Shown: positions 40,901 to 49,900 of the stretch, one piece after another | Layout of the letters: each line of letters starts with the position of its first letter | How positions within the stretch are numbered: position 1 is the stretch's first letter | From: Carettochelys insculpta | Lineage: Eukaryota; Chordata; Testudines; Carettochelyidae | DNA length: 64,000 nt | Assembly (NCBI RefSeq): GCF_033958435.1 | Contig: NC_134167.1 | Coordinates: forward strand, 9,956,001 to 10,020,000 | Direction: 5' to 3' | Translations under genes and position numbers: made by a program | Notes under the pieces: model-generated | What the model was told of the DNA's origin: nothing | Database searches by the model: none | What the model saw: only the letters and a program-made list of their open reading frames with translations

Positions 40901-43900
40901 GTCTGTATCTGCAGAAACAAAGAGGAGTCCAGTGGCACTTTAAAGACTAACAGATGAATTTGGGCACAAGCATTTGTGAGGGAGAAAAAGTCCACTTCAC
41001 CAGATGCATCTGATTATTATGCATTATTATTCCTCTTTCTGTCAATCTGCTGCATGCAGCCTCATCCCTGGTTTCCTTCTCACCTCTAGGCCAAATGCGT
41101 CTCATACCTGGCCTGAAACAAGCCAGTAGTAAAGCGTCTGTGGGGGACAGAGCCCTCTTGTTGGCTTTAAGTTCCATCTCAGCAGCCATTGTTAATGATT
41201 CCTTTTGCGGTTCAGACACCTCTGTTGTGAACTGGATCAATACTCATCTAGTTGAGTCATGAAAGCAATGGAAGTGTCCTTTGCAGCTGATGGGAAGCTG
41301 CAGTCCTCTTCAATGTTACTTTCTTTGTGAAGGATAATTGTAATTTCTACCTTTCTTTTCCCTGTGCTACCCTTCAAATATTTTAGTTGATCGGTGATTA
41401 ATATTTTGATGTGTGCATAAATTATCTTTTTTTTTTTTTTCTTTCGTTCTTCATAAGGTAAGTGAGCTCCTTGTCTTTGCTTGTAAATTTCTATGGCAAT
41501 TCTGGAACACTGCTCCGTAGCTAGGGTAATTCTGCTGTCACTGTAAACTGTACAGCAGCAGATTCTGAATGAAATGTCTACCTATTTTTAATTCCTCCTT
41601 TCTGGCAATTAAGTGGAGGCATTTTCTCCCAGCTAGGTAACTCACTCTGAGTCAGGGATCCCAGGGATGGGGTTCCAGTGAGAAATGGAGCAGCACTTGT
41701 TGCTGAGAGCTGGGCCTCATACAGGATGTACCTCTCTAATCTGGCACACTCTCATCCAGCAACAAGTGTAATGCGACATGGTTTTAGTTAGCTGGATGAC
41801 CGCCTACCATATGTGTGGCCAAGTTCCTTGTAGTCCCACAAAGTTTGTTTCTAGCCACCAGTCCTGGCTCTCCCTGTTCTGTGCTGTTTAGCTGTAATGT
41901 ACCCATAAATATCTTTGAAGAGCCCAGTAAGCAGTGGAAGGGTTGGTAATGTACTGATCTCTCATCCAGCACCAGTCAGGTCCCAAGGGTGTTGGACGAG
42001 AGAAGTTCAGCTTGTACTTCCAGTGGCCCTGGCAACCTGGTATGTCCAGTGGGTACTATTTGTGAGCTCTCAGGGCTGATAAAAACTGGGAAAGGGAGGT
42101 TATGAGCCTGAGACCTTAAAGCACTTAAAAACATGAAGATATCAAAGTTCTTCTCCCACTATAGAAATGCCGCTACCTCTGGGTGGAGGCGGGCATGCAG
42201 CCAGTGTTCCCTGTAAGGTGAGTGCTTGGACAGCCACCCAGCAGAGAGTCAGGTGCCGTCTAGCTCATTAGGGAAGTGCCCATAGCCAGCAGCATATGTT
42301 TTTGTTGATGATGCACATCTGCACATGCCTTGGTGCATATAAAATTTATTCCACCCCAGATGTTAAAAATTAGAGGGAACACTTGATGCAGCAGTTAAGA
42401 AGAGCTCAGTGCCATTAAACAGGTAATTGGAGAATACACTCTAGTTGGTACTACATGGGAAAGTCAGAGTAGAATAAATGATTGACAGTTTTCTGCCATG
42501 TAGCTAAACAGTTTAACTTTCATAGGGGTGACCCATTATGGTTAATTGGGTATAAGTCCCTGGTTTTGTCCTGTTCAAGAACTTCTATTGTTTGATTAAC
42601 CCTTTTGCATTAGCAGTGCACCTCACCCTCATGGTACTTCCTTTGGTCTGGAGCAGAAACAATAAGGAGATGCTGCAGTGATACAGCAGACGTAATGGAT
42701 AATTGAGAGGTATTTCTTACTCCTGCAAGATCTGACTTTCCTCTTCTCCTTCTTTTCTCTTCCCACAAGGCTTCTGCATGTTTGTCCTGAGTCTGGTGAA
42801 GAAGCATTATCGTCTCCAGTTCTACATGGTGAGATGAAGTAATTGGCTTTGCTACTGTGGGGCTATTAACTTTGAGAGACCGTGAGTGTTTGCCTACGTG
42901 GTGTAGAACAACACAAGCCTGTAAATGCATCTGCATCCCCTGGGTGTTGAGATGTGACTTAATGGAAAGGCTGTTGTTGGTGGCTTGTAGGCTTTGGGAT
43001 ATGGCTTTTGAACTGAGTTCCTTAGAAATGTGAATTCCAGTGCCTGCATTTCTTAGGAACACTTTCAGCTGCGTGAGCGAACGTGATTTTATAACGTTAC
43101 TTAAACCTGTAGGCATTAGCCTGGCCCCACTACAGTATTCACAGACTGGTTATGTGTGTCCTTCAGTGGGATGTTTCTGCATCCTTGTGGATGCAGAATA
43201 TCAGATGAGAGGGCCCATCATCCCTATGATCATTCTTACATGCCCTTTCTTAAGTCAAAGCAGACTAAGAGGTAGGGAAGGGTGGTCATGGAGTGTTTCA
43301 TGTCCTCTCATTTGTCAGCATTCGGTTTCTGCCGCGGGCCGTGATGAGAAATGACCCCAGGCCAACTGGGCTGCGTGGTGTTTTCTCTTCCAGTTTGGAT
43401 GGACCCATGTGACTTTGCTCATTGTAGTGACCCAGTCACACCTAATCATTCACAACCTATTCGAAGGAATGATCTGGTGAGTTGGTGCCTGCTCTGGGAC
43501 ATGTTGCCTAGTACGTGCTGCTGATTTTTCTCCTGTCTAACTTGTTTTCAGCTAAATCTTTAAAACAACGCATGTAAACTAGGATATGCCTCCCCTGAGG
43601 GACTGCCAGGTGCTTAGCGTAAGGAAGCCAAACGATGAGGCCCTTTTTGGATTGCTTTGTGCTGCTCAGTCGAGGCAGAGCTGCCAGAAGGCCCCTCAGA
43701 AGGGACAGCTGGGCTCTTCTCTGCCATTGAGAAATCCCCCAGATGGCAGCAAGCTTGTGTAGATGTCTTTGTCACCCTGACTCAAAGAGGGGTTGGGTGC
43801 AGAGAGCAGGCTCCCCAGCCCGTTGTGCTTGGGGAGCTGTTCCCGCTGAGACAGGTGCTGTCAGTTTAACCACCAGTTCAAGCGTTGGGCAGGGGAGTGG

Positions 43901-46900
43901 CTGGGGGAGGATAGAAAGGTGACTTGATAACCAGCCAGCCCTTAGCTGCCCTGTTGCTGATCACAGCAATAATGAAAAAAACTTTTACAGGGCTCATCCA
44001 ATACTATGATGTGCCATCTGAAGCATTCTCAAGTGTTTTACAGACTGCAGCGCTCCTGCTCACCCCTGAAATGCAGCCACTTCTGGGGTGAATCACAGTT
44101 ACTGTTTAGCAGCCGATTGCATGTTAGGGTGAGCGCAGAACACCGCAAGGGGAGTTCATAGAGGGCCCTGGGGGCTAATGACACCAGTGCTTTACAGTAG
44201 TGTGGGGCTGACACCATGTAACTATATCAAACCTGCCAATGATCAGGTGGTGCCCGTGTGTGTAACATATTGCGGTTAACCTTGAAATGACTCATGTGGG
44301 TGTACCAGTTGTCAATGGCTTCTCCCCGCTTCCTTCTAGGTTCATTGTCCCAATTTCATGTGTGATCTGCAATGACATCATGGCCTACATGTTTGGGTTT
44401 TTCTTTGGCCGAACCCCCCTCATCAAGGTGAGTGAACTGTACAGAGCCCTGTCGTCAAGCTCTGTTGTGGGACTTTGACCTGAGACTGGAGAATAGGTCA
44501 GGAGAGTGGTGCTAATGGCTGCAAGTTAAGGCTGAGCTTTCATCAAAGGAACTTGTGAAAGTTGGGAGCCCTTTGCATTTGGAGCCCAGTCTTAACAACC
44601 AGGGTTCCCTCTAGCTTTTTTCTCTTCGTGGGTGGAATAAACTTTGTGTGCCAAGGCTTGTGTGGATGAGCACCACTAATAGAAACACGCTGTCGGCTTT
44701 GGGTGGCTGTGGGCACTCTGCTAGTCATCTGGGTGGCACCTGAATCTCTCCTGGATGGCTGCCTAGGCACTCAGCTTCCAGGGAACACTTCTAACAACTC
44801 GTCACTTATCAGCCACTCGGTGGAAGAATATGAAGGAACACTTGCCAGAGCGTATGTATCATTTGTGCTGTGTTGCACCCGTTGAGATTCTGATCCAGTG
44901 TCTGCTGATCCGGCCCGTATTTAAGTTCTGGCCCCATCCCAAGCTCTATATGCCTATGGTTAAAATACACTATTTCCTGCAAAGGTTGAGTTTAGCTATC
45001 TGGTGCAGTTCCTGGGGAGTGTCAATTCTTCCTTGCGTTATAAAGTGTGGTATGTGCTTGCTGATTATGTAAACAGAGGAGCTGATTTAGAAGTAGCTCT
45101 TCCTTATTGCAGCATATGCAAGCTGGAGTTACTACATTTTTTACTTGAAAAAGCCAGTGAGAACAATTCTAGCCCCAGTGTGCAATCTGCATGATGTGCA
45201 GCTTTCCATATCAATGAAAAAACACCAAATGAATGGTATCAAATAGCATATTGTAATGAAAGATATCCCATATGTTGGAGAGTATTCAACATTTCTTTCT
45301 GTATGAACTAAATCAGAGGTCAGCAACCCCCAGCACGGGTGCTAAGAGCCGCCTGAAGCCATGCCATCTGTGGATTAACAAAAGACCAGTTAATGCTACC
45401 AACCACAACCTAAATGGAAAAGCTCTGCATTTAGGAGGACTATTAGAGACTTTGAAAAGTATCAGTGGCACTCGGTCAAAAGGTCAGATGTCGGCAGTCT
45501 GTCTCAAAAAGGTCACTGACCCCTGGGCTAAACCATAAAATGTTTAAATAAGCCTTTTCCGGGGAGCCTGAATGAAGTGGGTTGAGTATACCAGAGACTA
45601 ACAAACATTCCCTTTTTAGGCCTTCTGTCAATGTGTAATGGCTGAACGGAGGGTGTGTATGTTTCTGTATTTGACACATAACCGGAAGGTAGAGCATTTG
45701 AAAGATGTGCCTTGCTAGGATTCTATTAAAGGCTTTTAACTATAGTCAGATTGCAGTGTGTTCTGGCCACTGCTCTGCCTGGTGTTGCAAGGTGGGTGAT
45801 GCACCCCCTCTCTCTTCTGTCAGGAACTTGCCCACGTCAACCGTCTCCCCAGCGGGAGAGTTAGGGTCAGAGTGAGTGAGGTCAGTGTGCCATGGGTCTT
45901 TACCCTCAGCCTGGGAATTCCAGCCCAGTATTGATTGGCATTTAACTTCTGCGGGAGGGGGGCATTGGCTTTGCAGAGCTGTTTGGGGCTGGGCTTTGAG
46001 TGTATTTTGAAATGTATATATTTTTTCTTGCATCTACAGCTTTCCCCAAAGAAGACCTGGGAGGGTTTTATTGGCGGGTTCTTTGCCACTGTTCTGTTTG
46101 GATTGCTGGTAGGTAGTAGACCCTGCACCCCTTCCCCAGGCCATGGTACTTAATTGGCTCCTTCTGCAGAGTAAGACACACCAGTGCTGTCACCCTGCCA
46201 CTGTTAATGAGAGAGCTCTGTGATCTCTTCCTCCCAGTTTATCATCTGAAGTTTTATACAGAGCTTTAAACTGACTTATTCTGCCTTCTAGTGAAGAAAA
46301 CAAACTTACTGTTGAGAAATCGCTTCCTTTCCAGCAGCCCTTGTGGTTCACAGACCTCTAGCACCCACACTCTAGTGCTACAGAGTCTGCACATACAGCA
46401 TCAGGGAAATGCAGCCACCTCTGGGGTGTGGCAGCACCTAATATAGCACAGTCACAAAAGGAAAGGCAATCATGGCACTTGATGCAAGGGAGGCTTCAGT
46501 CTCTGGGCAGAGAAGGTGAGACCTGTGGTTTTCAAGGTCTCCCCTAAGAGAACTGCAGTGTGAGCTCCATTGGGTGCCAGGTGTTTCCCTTTTAAGGTTG
46601 CAGGGATGAGTTTGGCTTTGTCAGGATCTGAGCCCTCTCTAAGGGGATAGATTGAGTTTGATGCACTTTACTGCATGGGAAGGGGCCTGGAGCTGGAGAC
46701 CGGGGGCAGAGGAATGTGTCTGCTTTGCTTGGACACTAGTAATTCACTATGTTGCTCTCTGCGACAGCAGAGATCCGACCCTTGTGTCCTAGGCGGAGGC
46801 TTCCCCTCTTGCATAAGCCTGCTGGTTGTGCTGGAGGCTGCAATGTTTCATTGGGTGCTGAGGGGCTGGCAAAGCCTTTTGGGCTCTAGTACAGCTCTGC

Positions 46901-49900
46901 TCCCCTTCTGTAGTACCTGCCTCGAGGTTGTGTATGGCGCTCTAGGCTCTGGTCTCATATGCGGTGGATATTCACTAAACTCAAGCCTGTACTATGGACT
47001 ACAGCAGGTGTGGCCTAATTGTGGCTAGAGAGCAGACTGGGGCTCTTTTGTTGGTAAAGTACGGCCCCCATTTGCCAACCTTGTTCTTCTCCTACAAGAC
47101 TAGAAAGTGGGGAAGTCAGGGCTTCTGCCCTGCAGTGAGAATAGAGGTATCGGCCCCGCAGGGAGAGGGATCTAAGGCCTGCAGCCTCGTTGGGGGAGTG
47201 TGTGTATGGAATTTTGGGTGTGGAGAGAGGGGATAAGGGCACATTTACTATCTGTGCAGTTGTTCAAAGCTGGGGGCTTCAAAGGAAAATATGTCCAAGG
47301 ACTGTCCCAATTTGTTAGGGTGCCGTGCTGCATTAGGGAAGGGTTTCATTAATGCAAGTTGACTAGATAGCGCTGTCTGCTCTACCTTAATCCTGCAGTG
47401 ACTCTGATCCCTGCCTTCTGAGCTGATATATAGGAAGAAGCTGCTTACCAAGCTGCTAGCCAACTTAGTGCTTTGCAAGAGAGTAAGCTTCTTACAGGAC
47501 ATAGCTGACTCCCAGCCCTGCATCTCAGCTCTCTCACTTCAGAGGTGTCATTTGTATCAGAGCTACCCTGATGAGATTTGTGCCTCAAGCTGTATTTTCT
47601 ACGATGGGTGCATTGCAGGATTGTAGCACATTTGCAACACAAAAACAGATTGAAGGACTCTTTAGGGGTAAAAAGTAACATTCAGAAGAGAGGAAGGGTT
47701 AAAAGAAGACTCTTTAAGGAGGGAGCAATCAAGAATGAGAAGGAGAGACAGCAATAAATATGGTGTCTGGAGTGGCCATAGCAAAAATTAGGTAGCAGCT
47801 GGATGCAAAGGGAAAAATGACGAAAACTGGAGGAGTCGTCCCGGGGCTTACCTTCCACCCTCCCAATACCCAACCAAGCTAACGTGTGAAGTTTAAGTTG
47901 TCTGTATCCTTTGTTTCTCTTGACTTGCCTTTCTGCTTCCCACTTTTTTGCTTTTCTCACAACCAAGCTGTCATACGTGATGTCTGGATACCGGTGCTTC
48001 ACATGTCCCGTGGAATTCAACAACGACTCCAACAGCTTCACAGTGGATTGCGATCCATCAGAACTGTTCCAACTACAAGACTATAACATCCCCCTGGTGC
48101 TACAGCCCATCATTGGCTGGGTAGGGCTCTGAATGTGCATTTTCATTTAAGGATAGCTTGACAATACCCACGAGATAAGGATATTGCTAATTGGGTCCAG
48201 GAAGGAGGAGATTAGTTTAGGGTTTTGCAAAAGAATGCAGAAAGGGGCAACTGGATGAAACTGAGCGAGGAAAAACATTGGCTTTATAGTCAGAAATGTT
48301 CCTCTAGGGGCAAGACTGGTTAAACCAGGGAATGATCTCCCAAGGGAGATTTCTTAAGTTATATAAGGCTATATTGGACAGCGCCCAGGCAAACGTATTG
48401 CAGGGAGAAGTCTTATCCTGATAGAAGAGATAGGCAAGATGACTTGGAAGGTCTCTTCCAGCTCTGCTTTCTGTGAAAGCAAGAAGTGGGGACCCTGCCT
48501 GCAAATGAGGTAATCTAGCAAAATAGACAATTACAGGAGTACCTGGGAGCAATGTTAATGCTAAGTTTTTCCATCCATGTGTGGAATAAATTTTATGTGC
48601 TCCCAGACATGTGCGGAGGTGCACCACCAGTAGAAACACACGCTGCTGGCTGTGGGCGCTCTGCTAATCAGCTGGGTGGCATTTAAATCTCTCATGCGTG
48701 GCCGCCCAAGTGCACAACTTACAGGAAACATGGTCTGGGAGCTCCAGTTATAGAACAGGATCCTGTTGTGCTAGTCACTGTACAGATGCAGAACAGATGC
48801 AGTCCATGCCCCAAGGAGCATGAGCCAACAGACGGATATAGAGGGATGCAAGGAATATAAGCATCTGTGACAAAATGAGCCAGATCTATCTTCCTATCTT
48901 GGCTTCTCTGATGCCAAGCAGGGGTGAATTGGGGAACAGTTGGCATATGAAATTTGTCTTCACAGATTTGTGTTTCAAATAGAGATAATTAACACCTAAG
49001 CCAAGACTTCTAAAAACAACTAGACTTAAGGCATCTGACTTGAAGGTCCTGAGCGTGAGGGCAGATGAGCTGCACGTTCTGAAAATCTGGCACCTCACAC
49101 TTGGGCTCCCAAAGTCGCAGTGAAATCTCACGCTTGGAATCCAGTGGGGCAGGAGGAGGATAGATTTCAAATGGAGCGCGCTGTCCTTCTCTGATCCTCC
49201 TACCACTTTGACCCTCTCCTTGTCTGCAGAAAACAGTCCGGATGTATCCCTTCCAGATCCACAGCATCGCCCTCTCCACATTCGCTTCCCTCATTGGGCC
49301 CTTTGGAGGATTCTTTGCTAGTGGGTTTAAGAGAGCCTTCAAAATCAAGGTAGGATGTGGGTAGCCCCCTTCCCTGAAAGTCAGGTACCTCACAAAAGCT
49401 AACACACTCATTTGTCCCCACCATAAACAGTGCCACAGGTAAGAGGGTGGCAGGGTTGGGAGGTGGCATCTGTCCATACTGTGGGGAAAGAGGAGGACTC
49501 TTCTCCAATAGAGCTGAGGGTGGAAGGGGAAGGTAGGGTCATAAAATACACGTGAAATGCTAAAATTGGCATTGGTGTGACCAAGGCTGAGAAACTGAGT
49601 AGCTCCAAATCACGAAATTCCACACGCTGATGCTTTCTCCACAACATTGTGCACACCTAGGGTCTTTTATATGAAAATATTAACCCTTTCCCTCTTTGGA
49701 ATTTCCTGCTCCTTGGTCATTTGACTCTCCTCACTCCTGTGGGAGAGCAGGGTCACAAGGTGTTGCGCGTACATGCTGCAGGTAGGCCATCCAGGTAACC
49801 AGCAGGCATCCGGCCCAGCTCAGTGAAACTTTTATGTTTGCATAGGACTTCGCCAACACAATCCCAGGGCACGGCGGGATCATGGATCGCTTTGACTGTC

